Part shown: positions 26,604 through 34,789 of the stretch, in pieces
Layout of the letters: every line of letters starts with the position of its first letter
How positions within the stretch are numbered: the stretch's first letter is position 1
Source of the DNA: G963662265 sp963668545
GTDB taxonomy: Bacteria > Spirochaetota > Spirochaetia > CADAEX01
Assembly (NCBI GenBank): GCA_963668545.1
Contig: OY764868.1
Location: 2,108,001 to 2,172,000 of the forward strand
DNA length: 64,000 nt
Direction: 5' to 3'
Program-made: the position numbers and the translations under genes
Notes under the pieces: model-generated
Told to the model about the DNA's origin: nothing
Seen by the model: only the letters and a program-made list of their open reading frames with translations
The model's database searches: none

Positions 26604-27209
26604 ATGACTGCAGAATTATTCCTTAAAGGGGGAATTCTTATGTATCCCCTCCTTTTCTGTTCAGTAGTATCAGCTGCACTGATTCTTGAAAAATCAATCC
26701 TGATTATGAAGCTGAGAATTAAAAATTCCCTTTACAGCGAAATGCTGAATTTTGCTGAGAAAAGGGATTTCAGGAGTCTTGAAAAACTGGCGGTCGGTGA
26801 AGGAGGAAAGAATCCCCCCCCGGTAATTCATTTTGTTTCAGATATCATAAACGGGAAAACAGCAAGTTCGGATGAATACAGAATGAAGATAGGGGTAATT
26901 ATCATCAGGTATTCTGAAAAAATACATTACCTTGATCTCATAGCAAGGATTTCCCCAATGATAGGACTGACAGGGACAGTTACAGGTCTTGCCAGAACAT
27001 TCCAGGCAGTATCATCATCAGGTGTTACAGCAGACCCTGTCATACTTGCAGGCGGTATATGGGAGGCTATGATAACAACAATTACAGGTCTTCTTATTGC
27101 AATCCCCGCCCTGGCAGCAAGTCATATTCTCAAAAACCTTATCAACAGTTATTCGGCAAAGACAAAAGCCCTGTGCGATGCTGTATTTATATTCAGAAAC
27201 AATGGATAG
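26604..27209 (+). CDS. exbB: ExbB/TolQ/MotA-type proton channel protein
   Basis: Inner-membrane component of 201 residues with three hydrophobic segments: one near the N terminus (GGILMYPLLFCSVVSAALIL) and a pair near the C terminus around ISPMIGLTGTVTGLARTFQAV and the ITGLLIAIPALAASH helix, which are the ExbB/TolQ signatures. AGGAGAGG precedes the ATG. The gene overlaps exbD by eight bases. With ExbD it converts the proton gradient into motion of TonB, encoded convergently next door. Confidence 0.92.
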   Translation: MTAELFLKGGILMYPLLFCSVVSAALILEKSILIMKLRIKNSLYSEMLNFAEKRDFRSLEKLAVGEGGKNPPPVIHFVSDIINGKTASSDEYRMKIGVIIIRYSEKIHYLDLIARISPMIGLTGTVTGLARTFQAVSSSGVTADPVILAGGIWEAMITTITGLLIAIPALAASHILKNLINSYSAKTKALCDAVFIFRNNG

Positions 27210-27609
27210 AGACCTTCAGATTGATACACGCCCTGACCCACCAGATCTCACCCCATTAATTGATGTAATATTCATACTCATTGTATTCTTCCTGCTGACC
27301 TCAACAATCCATGAAAGGATACTTGAAATTGATCTGCCGGGAGCAACTGAATATGTGGAAGATCCAATAAATAATGAGCTGGTTATAGAAATCAGCAGGG
27401 ACAATATATACTACATTGACGGTGAAAAAACTGATTTTGAAACTGTCATGCTTAGAGTTAAAGAAGAAGCATCTGAAAAAGAATCCCCCTTTATAACTGT
27501 CAGGAGCGACAGGGAAACTGACTTCAGTTCAGTTGTAAGGATACTGAACCTGGCAAAGAAGTATTCAATAAAGGGAATTAATTTTTCAGTCGAAGCTGAA
27601 AACCCCTAA
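27202..27609 (+). CDS. exbD: ExbD/TolR-type protein
   Basis: A 135-residue protein with a short cytoplasmic tail, one membrane helix (PLIDVIFILIVFFLLTSTI, containing the essential aspartate) and a periplasmic domain. I start it at the ATG at 27202, which overlaps the exbB end. A longer in-frame opening at 27097 would lie inside exbB and lacks family similarity. It ends in overlapping stops with the convergent tonB gene. Confidence 0.92.
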   Translation: MDRDLQIDTRPDPPDLTPLIDVIFILIVFFLLTSTIHERILEIDLPGATEYVEDPINNELVIEISRDNIYYIDGEKTDFETVMLRVKEEASEKESPFITVRSDRETDFSSVVRILNLAKKYSIKGINFSVEAENP

Positions 27610-28337
27610 CCCTTTATCCGGCTGTCTTCAAGTCGAAAATTTATATCAACAACAAGAGGCTTTTTAAGGGCTGCGGAGAGATAATAAGTATGGCTGCTTT
27701 TTGCCCGGAATATGGCTTTTTTGACAGCTTTCAGAGCAGCCTTGTCAAGGACAGAATGCCCGCTTGATTTAAGAAGCTGAATATTTTCACCCCTGCCGAT
27801 CCTGTTTACGGTCAGGGAAACTCTTACAATACCTTCATAATTGTTTTTCTTTGCAAATTTGGGATATTCCGGTTTCAGATCAGTTGTAAAACTGTCAATT
27901 GTAAGTGTCTTCGGGTCTTTACTTTCTGAATTTTCGCTGCTTACTGCTGATTTACCAGATTCTGGATTCAATTCAGAGGCTTTTTCATTTTTTAAAGTAC
28001 AATTGTTGTCTGAAGCTGCAGGATTTTCTGTTATACTTTTTGATTTTTCCGGGGATTCACTTTTCAGGATTTCAGCATCTGTCACGGTTACAGAATCAGT
28101 GTTTTCGTTGATTTTTTCATCAACAGGAAGGATACTTTCATCTTTTGCAGAAGACTGTTTATTCTCCCTGAAAACAGCTGTTACAAGAACAGATCTGTTG
28201 TAATCATCAATCTGACCGGTATCCTCGGCAAAGCGGTTATTATTCAAAAATGCTGCAGCCCCGAAAAGGGCTGCATGCAGTATTATTGAGAGAGTAATAT
28301 AAAGTAAGCTTTTATCAGAACGAAAGTCTGGTCCCAA
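27606..28337 (-). CDS. tonB: TonB energy-transducing protein
   Basis: A short cytoplasmic N terminus, one membrane anchor (LLYITLSIILHAALFGAAAF), a long linker rich in Ser, Glu and Lys rather than the usual proline-rich one, and a C-terminal TonB domain (YPKFAKKNNYEGIVRVSLTV, LLKSSGHSVLDKAALKAVKKA). The frame stays open upstream to 28445 inside the receptor gene, but those residues are not TonB-like. I choose the TTG at 28337 because AGGAAG lies seven bases before it and it places a basic stretch directly before the anchor. The gene then overlaps the receptor end by 23 bases and is translationally coupled to it. Confidence 0.8.
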   Translation of the reverse strand: MGPDFRSDKSLLYITLSIILHAALFGAAAFLNNNRFAEDTGQIDDYNRSVLVTAVFRENKQSSAKDESILPVDEKINENTDSVTVTDAEILKSESPEKSKSITENPAASDNNCTLKNEKASELNPESGKSAVSSENSESKDPKTLTIDSFTTDLKPEYPKFAKKNNYEGIVRVSLTVNRIGRGENIQLLKSSGHSVLDKAALKAVKKAIFRAKSSHTYYLSAALKKPLVVDINFRLEDSRIKG

Positions 28338-30294
28338 CTGTGATCTTCCTTCCAGCGCCTGGATAGTAACCTGTACTATATCCATTATAATAAATATAAG
28401 GAACATATTCTTTATCAAAGAGGTTTTTAACATCAAGGTAAACATTTATATCAGTATTCTTATATTCCTTAGATGCTGAAAGACCTGCATTAGTAAGGAA
28501 ATAGCTGTCCATTTTGTCAAACTCATTATTAAAATCACCGCCTTCATACATTTCACCGTTATATATGAATTCTGCGTAAAACTTAAACATTTCCAGTAAT
28601 TTTAATTCAGGAATTACTGAAAAAGAATGCGCGGGGGTCATAGGAATATCATTATCTTTTTTATCACCCTTTGTAAATTTTGCTACAGTATAATTATAGT
28701 TAAGCCTCGTTGTAAAAATATCCAGAGGTTTTACATTAACAAAAGTTTCAGCCCCATAGTGTATTGTATCGTCCATGTTTTCATTAACATAGGAAGCATT
28801 TGGAGCTATTTCATCTTCCATTAACAGGCAGAAAAAGTTCACTCCTCCCTGTACATATGTAAATGCATTATACTCTGCACCGAATTCGAAATTATTACCT
28901 TTTTCAGGATCAAGATCTGAGTTATAACCATTACTCCAACCATTATAATTAACCTGTTCATCAAAAAACGGGTATCTGAAAATTTTGTTATAACTGAAAT
29001 ATATTTTTGAATTTTCAATGAATATATAACTCAGGCCCGCTCCATACACCAATGGTGAATGAGATTTATCATCATCAAGTGAGGAATCACTGAATTCCGC
29101 CTCAAGTTTACTTGATTCATATCTTGCTGATAATGATAATACAAGGTTTTCAAGAACATAGCTTTCTGTCCGAGTATAAATACCGAAAGTATTTCTTATT
29201 AAATCTGTTTCATCTGTTTTTGTATCTCTGTCTTCATCAGAAAAGAACTTTTTATTCAGCTTGTCGTTATTATAATCAAGACCTGTTATTATTGAGCTCC
29301 CCCACAATAGACCTGGGAATTCAAGTTTTACAGAAGGGGAAATAATGAAAGTATTAATTTTAGTATCTGAATATGAAGGCCATGAAACCATGTCAGCATT
29401 CACTTCTCTATTAGCAAAGGACAATGTAAGATCTATATCTGTTAAGTTATTTAACTCATATGAACTGATGCTGTTAACCTGAAAAAATATATTTTCCGCA
29501 GAATCCTCTTTATTGAATGCATCCTGCGGATCATCCTCATACTGGGCTTCAGTAAGACTTCCAGGCATTTCATATTCTGAATTACTGTAGGTAAAAGATA
29601 GTGAAGTATCAAGTTTTTCAACTGCAGTTAACCCTGCTTTAGCAGAAAAATCAGTACTTTCATAGCCTGTTCTTTCTCTCCATCCATCTGATTTTTCCCT
29701 TTCTGCGGATACATCAATATATCCGATATCACTGCTTCCGGAAACAGAAACTGCCCCGCCGTAGGAGGAAAAACTTCCGCCGTTAATATCAACAGATCCT
29801 TTTAATCCTTTGTCAGGAGTTTTAGTAATAATATTAATAACTGCTGCTACTGCATTGTTTCCATAGAGAGCACTGTTACCACCTTTAACTACTTCAATTC
29901 TGTCAATTCTCTCTTCCGGAATCGAAAGCCAGTTTACTGCAGACATATCAGGATTGTTGAGTTTAATACCGTCAACCATTACAAGTACTCTACCAATACT
30001 GTTATCAGAAAATCCTCTGATTACCGGATTACCGGTAACACTTGCATCACCATAAGTAGGTGAAAATACAATCCCCGCATAAATTGAAAGCGCCTCTGTA
30101 ACAGAATGCCCCTCCATCTCCTCTTTCGTGATTACAGTAACTGCAGCAGGAACACTTTCTGTTTCCTTGAGCTCCCTTGCAGCTGTAACATTGACATAAA
30201 GATCAGCCTCTTTTTTGCTGTCGTCATTTGATGCATTCTCTGCAAACCCCGAGAATGCCGTAACTGTTAATAGCAGTAAAAACAGTTTTTTCAT
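28315..30294 (-). CDS. btuB: TonB-dependent receptor, BtuB-like (corrinoid)
   Basis: Outer-membrane gated barrel of 659 residues. A signal peptide ends FAENAS, and a TonB box-like stretch (DLYVNVTAARE) is followed by the plug domain (PAAVTVITKEEM, IRGFSDNSIGRVLVMVDG, IDRIEVVKGGNSALYGNNAV). The 22-strand barrel ends in ...ITVGTRLSF with the terminal aromatic residue. AAGGGG precedes the ATG. A full cobalamin riboswitch upstream identifies the ligand as cobalamin or a related corrinoid. It is co-transcribed with tonB, which it overlaps. The second receptor at 32788-34758 is a clear paralogue. Confidence 0.9.
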   Translation of the reverse strand: MKKLFLLLLTVTAFSGFAENASNDDSKKEADLYVNVTAARELKETESVPAAVTVITKEEMEGHSVTEALSIYAGIVFSPTYGDASVTGNPVIRGFSDNSIGRVLVMVDGIKLNNPDMSAVNWLSIPEERIDRIEVVKGGNSALYGNNAVAAVINIITKTPDKGLKGSVDINGGSFSSYGGAVSVSGSSDIGYIDVSAEREKSDGWRERTGYESTDFSAKAGLTAVEKLDTSLSFTYSNSEYEMPGSLTEAQYEDDPQDAFNKEDSAENIFFQVNSISSYELNNLTDIDLTLSFANREVNADMVSWPSYSDTKINTFIISPSVKLEFPGLLWGSSIITGLDYNNDKLNKKFFSDEDRDTKTDETDLIRNTFGIYTRTESYVLENLVLSLSARYESSKLEAEFSDSSLDDDKSHSPLVYGAGLSYIFIENSKIYFSYNKIFRYPFFDEQVNYNGWSNGYNSDLDPEKGNNFEFGAEYNAFTYVQGGVNFFCLLMEDEIAPNASYVNENMDDTIHYGAETFVNVKPLDIFTTRLNYNYTVAKFTKGDKKDNDIPMTPAHSFSVIPELKLLEMFKFYAEFIYNGEMYEGGDFNNEFDKMDSYFLTNAGLSASKEYKNTDINVYLDVKNLFDKEYVPYIYYNGYSTGYYPGAGRKITVGTRLSF

Positions 30295-30397
30295 TGAAAT
30301 ACCCCTTTTTCCGTTCGGGAAAAGAAGTCAGAAGATAAGATGCCGACCGGCAGATGCTTAATTCCAACTTGATCCGCGAAGTTAAAATAATTTAATA

Positions 30398-30580
30398 TGA
30401 ACAGATCCAAGTATTCTGGCTCACGGGGGGATAAAATATATTACCAGAGGAATCTTACCTTCCCGGATTTTTCAGCAATGAAAAATTCCAGTGGCCTGCC
30501 GGTATCCGGCACCAGATTCCCCCCCGATTACAGCAGCGGGACTGCGGAGGATTTACACCTCACTTCCATAAAATCTGTCA
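30398..30580 (-). ncRNA. cobalamin riboswitch, full-length class I, upstream of btuB-tonB
   Basis: On the minus strand the elements run in canonical order: GGAAGTGAGGTGTAAATCC, TCCGCAGTCCCGCTGCTGTAA, GCCACTGG, CCGGGAAGG and the B12 box GAGCCAGAATACTTGG. A GGGGGG loop after the core and a CCCCCC stretch before the B12 box can form the long-range kissing contact of this class. It lies between a good promoter and the receptor ribosome site, so cobalamin should repress the receptor-TonB unit. Confidence 0.93.
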
Positions 30581-30586
30581 GGGCTG

Positions 30587-30615
30587 AGTATAATACAGAA
30601 GTTATATTCATTCAA
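30587..30615 (-). promoter_or_regulatory. promoter of the btuB-tonB unit
   Basis: TTGAAT (30610-30615), 17-base spacer, TATACT (30587-30592). The predicted start falls directly before the riboswitch. Confidence 0.65.
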
Positions 30616-30667
30616 TTACAGAGTTATTATAAACTGCATGCAAAACAGAAGATGATGTTTTCTTTGT

Positions 30668-30695
30668 TTGACTTTAAAAATTATTCATGTAATAT
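30668..30695 (+). promoter_or_regulatory. btuC promoter (near-leaderless)
   Basis: TTGACT (30668-30673), a 16-base spacer and TAATAT (30690-30695) end nine bases before the ATG at 30705. There is no ribosome site. The transporter genes therefore appear outside the riboswitch, which faces the other way. Confidence 0.5.
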
Positions 30696-30704
30696 CATTA
30701 AAGT

Positions 30705-31733
30705 ATGGCTGGCAAACAAAATCTGAAAACACTGATTCTGCTCTTTACTGCATTAACTGTTTTTATTCTGGATATTTTTACAGGTTCAGTAAAAGTACCT
30801 CTTGCAGAAATAATAAAGATACTTTTTACAGGGAGCAGCAGTTCGGATCTGTGGAGGGAAATAATAATAAACCTGAGGCTTCCTTCAGCCTTTGCAGCTC
30901 TCCTTGGAGGTGCAGCCCTTTCTCTTGCAGGTCTTGACATGCAGACTTTTTTCAGGAATCCTCTCGCAGGGCCCTATGTCCTCGGCATAGGTTCAGGGGC
31001 AAGCCTCGGCACTGCCCTTGTCATAATGACAGGTATTACAGGGTTTGCAGGGAGGACAGCTTCTGTAACTGCCGCTGTTGCTGGTGCTTTTGCAGTCACC
31101 GCTGTTCTCATACTTGTCCTGAAACGGTACAGGAATATTACAATACTGCTTGTTACAGGACTTCTTGCCGGTTATTTTATCAATTCAATAGTCACAATAC
31201 TTATAAGGTATTCTGAACATGCATCAGTAAGGTCCTATATCAACTGGACAATGGGCAGCTTTAAAAACATTACATGGGAGGACTTGAGTTTTTTGGCTCC
31301 TGTTGCTGTATCTGTGATGATCTTTCATATTTTCATGATAAAACAGCTTGATCTGTATCTCTTGGGAGAAAACTATGCGTCAAGCATGGGTGTTGATAAA
31401 AACAGGTTCAGATATTCTGTGCTTGTCACAACATCGCTCCTTACAGGTGCAGTAACATCAGTATGCGGCCCTGTTTCCTTTATAGGGATTGCAGCACCGC
31501 ACTTCTGCAGGAGTTTTATGAAAACATCAAGGCATAATGTTATGGTACCGGCCGCAATACTGTCAGGAAGTATTGCCGCATTAGCTGCAGATATTATCTC
31601 ATCATTACCCGGCCGGCTGATGGCGGAAAGCGGGATTATCCCGGGATCACTTCCGCTTAACGCTGTTACAGCGCTTATAGGGGTCCCGTTTGTATTGAAG
31701 GTGCTTTTCAGGGAGACTGTTCATCATGAATAG
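30705..31733 (+). CDS. btuC: ABC transporter permease, BtuC/FecCD family
   Basis: Inner-membrane permease of 342 residues with about ten hydrophobic segments. Family landmarks are RLPSAFAALLGGAALSLAGL, QTFFRNPLAGPYVLGIGSGA, VCGPVSFIGIAAPHFCR and the closing LPLNAVTALIGVPFVLKVLF. FecCD permeases import siderophores, haem or cobalamin; the flanking riboswitch and BtuB-like receptors argue for corrinoid. The gene overlaps the ATPase gene by eight bases. Confidence 0.9.
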   Translation: MAGKQNLKTLILLFTALTVFILDIFTGSVKVPLAEIIKILFTGSSSSDLWREIIINLRLPSAFAALLGGAALSLAGLDMQTFFRNPLAGPYVLGIGSGASLGTALVIMTGITGFAGRTASVTAAVAGAFAVTAVLILVLKRYRNITILLVTGLLAGYFINSIVTILIRYSEHASVRSYINWTMGSFKNITWEDLSFLAPVAVSVMIFHIFMIKQLDLYLLGENYASSMGVDKNRFRYSVLVTTSLLTGAVTSVCGPVSFIGIAAPHFCRSFMKTSRHNVMVPAAILSGSIAALAADIISSLPGRLMAESGIIPGSLPLNAVTALIGVPFVLKVLFRETVHHE

Positions 31734-32760
31734 GGAAAGGCAGACAATAAGGATAGAAAACCTGTCAACCGGTTACAGAAACAGAAAAACAGTCATGAAA
31801 GTCAATGAAGGAATTTCACTGTCTGCAGCGAAAGGAAAACTTATATTTCTGACCGGTCCGAACGGCTCAGGGAAGACAACCCTCCTTAAAACAATCACAG
31901 GAACGCTCAGGCCTCTGAAAGGCAGTATTTTCATAAAGGAAAGGGAAATAACATCACTCAGGGGAAATGCCATCTCAAAAATTGTTTCTGTAGTGCTTAC
32001 TTCAATACCTGATCCTGGCTACCTGACAGTTGAAGAAATTGTGACACTGGGAAGGGCCCCTTACACAGGATTTAAAAACAGACTTACAGAAGATGACAAT
32101 AAAATTATTGAAAAATCAATAGAAATGCTTTCTCTTTCCCCTCTTGGAAAACGGCTTTTCTCGGAGCTCAGCGATGGGGAAAAGCAGAAAACAATGATAG
32201 CAAGGGCCCTCTGCCAGAACACTGATATTATATGCATGGATGAGCCTTCATCACATCTTGATTTTCCTTCCAGGATTGAACTTATATCATTTCTGAAAAC
32301 CATCGCCGAAAAAGAGAACAAAACAGTCATTATATCATCTCACGATCTCAACACAGCACTTAACTCCGCTGACATCATCTGGCTCATAGAAAAAAGCAAC
32401 ACCATCCATTCGGGGGCTCCTGAAGACCTTGCCCTGTCCGGTATTATCGGAAAAGTATTTAACAGGGGAAATTTCCGTTTTTCGGAGAAAACCGGGGAGT
32501 TCCTTTCGGAAAGCAGTTTTTCAAAAACAATAACAGCAGACGGGCCAGAGGAAGCTGTTTTCTGGACAGGAAAAGCTCTCAGGAAAGAAGGACTCAGAAT
32601 CAGCCATAATACAGAATATTCAGGACCGCCTGAAGAGATTAAAGATTTATTAACAGTCAGAAGCAGCGGAAAGAGCTATGTGTGGTCTTATAAAAAGCGT
32701 GTTTTCAGAAGCATATATGAGGTTGTCTGCTTTATAAAACAGCAACAGGGATTGCAGTAA
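31726..32760 (+). CDS. btuD: ABC transporter ATP-binding protein, BtuD/FecE type
   Basis: ATPase partner of the permease, 344 residues. Walker A is GPNGSGKTT, the signature is ELSDGEKQKTMIARAL (SDG in place of SGG, common in this branch) and Walker B is IICMDEPSSHLD, with the switch His in SSHDLN. Residues after about 250 form an extra domain of some 90 residues (VFNRGNFRF to the end) that FecE-type ATPases usually lack. It is convergent with the second receptor gene, 27 bases away and without an obvious terminator. Confidence 0.9.
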   Translation: MNRERQTIRIENLSTGYRNRKTVMKVNEGISLSAAKGKLIFLTGPNGSGKTTLLKTITGTLRPLKGSIFIKEREITSLRGNAISKIVSVVLTSIPDPGYLTVEEIVTLGRAPYTGFKNRLTEDDNKIIEKSIEMLSLSPLGKRLFSELSDGEKQKTMIARALCQNTDIICMDEPSSHLDFPSRIELISFLKTIAEKENKTVIISSHDLNTALNSADIIWLIEKSNTIHSGAPEDLALSGIIGKVFNRGNFRFSEKTGEFLSESSFSKTITADGPEEAVFWTGKALRKEGLRISHNTEYSGPPEEIKDLLTVRSSGKSYVWSYKKRVFRSIYEVVCFIKQQQGLQ

Positions 32761-32787
32761 AGTCTTTTGCTTTTATTAAAGGTCAGA

Positions 32788-34758
32788 TCAGTAAGATAAA
32801 GATGCGCCTACTTTTACTTCCCTGCCGGGTCTCGGATAATACATTGTATATGAGATAAAAGGATTGTCATCAATGTCAAGAATATTATCAACCCTGAAAT
32901 ACACATTCATGTCAAAGTTTCCCGCAGATTGAGAGAAAGAAGCGATGTAATTTATTAGACCGAAAGCTCCCATCCTCCTGTTTTTGTTTTCAAAATCACC
33001 CCCCTCATACATTTTACCTGTAAATATTAACTCGGCTTTAAAAGAGAGGATATCAAAAGCATTAAACTCCGGAATAATGGAGAAAACATGTTCAGGGGAC
33101 TGTGGAATGGAATTGTCTTTATATTCTCCTTCTGTATATACTGCAGAAACATAACAGTAGTTAAATCCGGTGCTCAGCATATCTGTGTGAAATATTTTCA
33201 TAAATATTTCAGCTCCGGTATGACGCGTATCATCTGAATTTTCATTTTTAAACGTAACACTGTTATATGCTATCTCATCCTGCATAAGCATAAGAAAAAG
33301 ACTTATGCCGCATTTGATTTTTTCAGGTGAATGATATTCCAGTCCTGCTTCAAATGCATTTCCTTTCTCATAATCAAGATTATCTATAAAACCATTATTA
33401 AAACCTAAATACTGTGCCTGTTCATCAAAAAAAGGATACCTGAAAAGATAATTCCAGCTTGCAAATATTTTTGATTCATCAGTAAAATACCAGTTTGCAC
33501 CGACCCCGTATGACAGAGGGATATAGGTTTCATCATCATTATACTGGGAATCAGCATAATCCCCTTTAATTTTACTCAGTTCTGCCCTTCCGGATAAAAA
33601 AAGCTGAAGATCGCCAGTAATAAAAGCATCAGCAGCTGAATAAAGGGAAAGTGTATTACGGATAATATCATTATCTTCTGTTTTTGAAGTTCTTTCCTGG
33701 TCTGCATATGATTTTAAATTAAGGTTTTCCCTGAAATAATCAAGTCCCGCATTAAATGATCCGCCCTTCAGAAGTCCCGGCATATCAATAAAAAGTGACG
33801 GATTTATTTTTATATAATCTGTTTCGTAGTCATAAAAATAAGACCATGCAATCGAATCTGAATTTCTTTTATTTCTTGAAAAGTAAGCATCAAAAAACAA
33901 ATCTGTCCTTTCAGAAAGCTGATAATGTGTATTTAGCCTGATAAGAGAATATTTGCTGCCTGCGAAATCTTCGCTGTTTGCCGCCTGCTTCGGATCTGCT
34001 TCATACAGAGATTCAGATAGTCCTCCGGGAGTTCCGTATTCAGAATTGCTGTATAATCCTGAAATATTCACAGAAAGCCTGTCAGATATATTTAATTTTC
34101 CTTTTGTAAAAAAACCGGTATTTTCATAATCTGTATTCTGCTGCCATCCGTCACTCTCCTCTCTTTCTGCAGAAAAAAGGAGGAATCCCCTCTCATTTGC
34201 ACCTGAAGCTGATACAGCACCTTCATGGGAGGAGTTGCTGCCGAAACTTCCGTCAGCAGCTACTGATATTTTCTTTTCAGGTTTTTCTGTTATTATATTT
34301 ATTACTGCAGCTACCGCATTGTTCCCATGGAAAGAACTCCACCCCCCCTTTACAACTTCTATTCTTTCAATTGATTTTTCAGGTATCATAAGCCAGTTTA
34401 CAGGAGCCATATCCGGATTGTTTATTTTTATTCCGTCAATCATATAGAGTACACGGCCGTATGAATAATCCGAAAAACCTCTTGTAATAGATGAAGAGGC
34501 AGTATCGGGATTATTCATTCCATAGCTTTGTATACCGGCAAAAGCTGAAAGAGCTTCAGGAACAGAAAGTCCTTCAAGATCTTTCCGAGAAATAATTATT
34601 ACAGATGCGGGGAGACCGGGAGCATATCCATTTCCCCCGGTTCCGGTCATTATACCTGTTACATTTTTACCATGATTTCTACTTTTGTATATATTCTCTT
34701 CTGCTGTTACAGAATAAAGAGATATTGCCAGTAAAAATATTAAAACATCTTTTTTCAT
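32788..34758 (-). CDS. btuB: TonB-dependent receptor, second BtuB-like paralogue
   Basis: Outer-membrane receptor of 656 residues with signal peptide MKKDVLIFLLAISLYSVTAEE. Plug motifs include VIIISRKDLEGLSVPEALSA, ITRGFSDYSYGRVLYMIDG and IERIEVVKGGWSSFHGNNAV, followed by a barrel whose strands match the first receptor in order. I start at the ATG at 34758, six bases after the end of GGAG; an upstream ATG at 34764 touches the ribosome site and longer forms run into btuF. It follows the btuF-like gene by 31 bases on the same strand. No cobalamin riboswitch precedes this unit, so its regulation differs from the first receptor. Confidence 0.87.
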   Translation of the reverse strand: MKKDVLIFLLAISLYSVTAEENIYKSRNHGKNVTGIMTGTGGNGYAPGLPASVIIISRKDLEGLSVPEALSAFAGIQSYGMNNPDTASSSITRGFSDYSYGRVLYMIDGIKINNPDMAPVNWLMIPEKSIERIEVVKGGWSSFHGNNAVAAVINIITEKPEKKISVAADGSFGSNSSHEGAVSASGANERGFLLFSAEREESDGWQQNTDYENTGFFTKGKLNISDRLSVNISGLYSNSEYGTPGGLSESLYEADPKQAANSEDFAGSKYSLIRLNTHYQLSERTDLFFDAYFSRNKRNSDSIAWSYFYDYETDYIKINPSLFIDMPGLLKGGSFNAGLDYFRENLNLKSYADQERTSKTEDNDIIRNTLSLYSAADAFITGDLQLFLSGRAELSKIKGDYADSQYNDDETYIPLSYGVGANWYFTDESKIFASWNYLFRYPFFDEQAQYLGFNNGFIDNLDYEKGNAFEAGLEYHSPEKIKCGISLFLMLMQDEIAYNSVTFKNENSDDTRHTGAEIFMKIFHTDMLSTGFNYCYVSAVYTEGEYKDNSIPQSPEHVFSIIPEFNAFDILSFKAELIFTGKMYEGGDFENKNRRMGAFGLINYIASFSQSAGNFDMNVYFRVDNILDIDDNPFISYTMYYPRPGREVKVGASLSY

Positions 34759-34789
34759 ATTCATCTCCGGATATTCCTGATCAGGTTCT

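Noticed and set aside
27097..27201. N-terminal extension of exbD
   Set aside because: It lies in another frame of exbB and lacks ExbD similarity. The ATG at 27202 gives the standard length.
28338..28445. Longer tonB frame opening inside the receptor gene
   Set aside because: The extra residues are an out-of-frame reading of the receptor barrel and are not TonB-like. A TTG at 28337 has a ribosome site and a proper membrane anchor follows.
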